Part shown: piece after piece, positions 63,973 to 64,000 of the stretch
Position numbering within the stretch: the stretch's first letter is position 1
Layout of the letters: the number at the start of each line of letters is the position of its first letter
Assembly: GCF_015711015.1 (NCBI RefSeq)
Contig: NZ_CP064653.1
Coordinates: 3,720,001-3,784,000 of the forward strand
Direction: 5' to 3'
Source of the DNA: Methylomonas sp. LL1
Lineage (GTDB): Bacteria; Pseudomonadota; Gammaproteobacteria; Methylococcales; Methylomonadaceae
DNA: 64,000 nucleotides
Made by a program: the position numbers and the translations under genes
The notes under the pieces: generated by a model
What the model saw: the letters and a program-made list of their open reading frames with translations, nothing else
The model's database searches: none
Told to the model about the DNA's origin: nothing

Positions 63973-64000
63973 TTATGTAATGGTCAACAAAAACCGGACA

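Noticed and set aside
1-64000. CRISPR arrays, complete insertion sequences, rRNA or tRNA genes
   Set aside because: No regularly spaced direct repeats, no transposase gene and no rRNA or tRNA cloverleaf were seen; the only RNA gene found is tmRNA.

Overview
The window is a chromosomal segment of a gammaproteobacterial (type I) methanotroph, most likely Methylomonas or a close relative. The main evidence is a complete particulate methane monooxygenase operon, pmoCAB (27505-30452), whose metal ligands can all be located. The neighbouring housekeeping genes (rho-trxA-rhlB, nadC, ampD, nudE, ssrA, phoBR, moaC/moaDE) are also of gammaproteobacterial type.

Layout. 1-3.1 kb holds the 3' part of a transglutaminase-type membrane protein, a small membrane protein and a qmcA/nfeD pair. 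3.6-4.6 kb is a gene-free block of repeats: one copy of a 274-bp element and two converging copies of a ~248-bp structured repeat. 4.7-5.7 kb holds an ImmA/IrrE-type peptidase and a membrane protein. 5.8-26.5 kb is a metal-handling region. It contains two OmpR-type two-component systems, a Cys-rich Asp-box lipoprotein, two copC-partner modules (one broken by the 274-bp element), three HupE/UreJ-type membrane proteins, two TonB-dependent receptors, a c-type cytochrome lipoprotein and NikR. 27-30.5 kb is pmoCAB with a strong sigma-70-like promoter, intergenic stem-loops and a terminator. 30.6-37.6 kb holds a lipoprotein, citrate synthase, a ComFB-like protein, a CigR/RcnB-like protein, phoBR and molybdopterin genes. 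37.8-50.3 kb is one long minus-strand chemosensory cluster ending in an HD-GYP response regulator. 50.6-53.5 kb is a GH5 glucanase coupled to an SbmA/BacA-type ABC protein whose ATPase motifs are all degenerate. 53.7-63.1 kb is housekeeping plus redox genes (two thioredoxins, AhpC, a globin-like protein) and an AP2-domain protein. The window ends with tmRNA followed by a DNA methyltransferase fragment.

How the parts fit. NikR, the HupE-type permeases and the outer-membrane receptors suggest TonB-driven uptake of nickel, and possibly other metals. The CopC modules and copper-dependent pMMO add a copper side. The metal specificity of individual members is inference. The chemosensory cluster has no stand-alone CheY. 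Its receiver domains sit in CheA, a hybrid kinase and the HD-GYP protein, so the likely output is c-di-GMP or kinase signalling.

The observations most likely to be new are: (1) the structured repeat pair at 3.9-4.5 kb, whose stems show compensatory changes between copies; (2) the 274-bp element, which interrupts a copC gene so exactly that removing it restores the reading frame; (3) the two-Cys CopC-partner family, found twice and both times translationally coupled to copC; and (4) the degenerate ABC protein.
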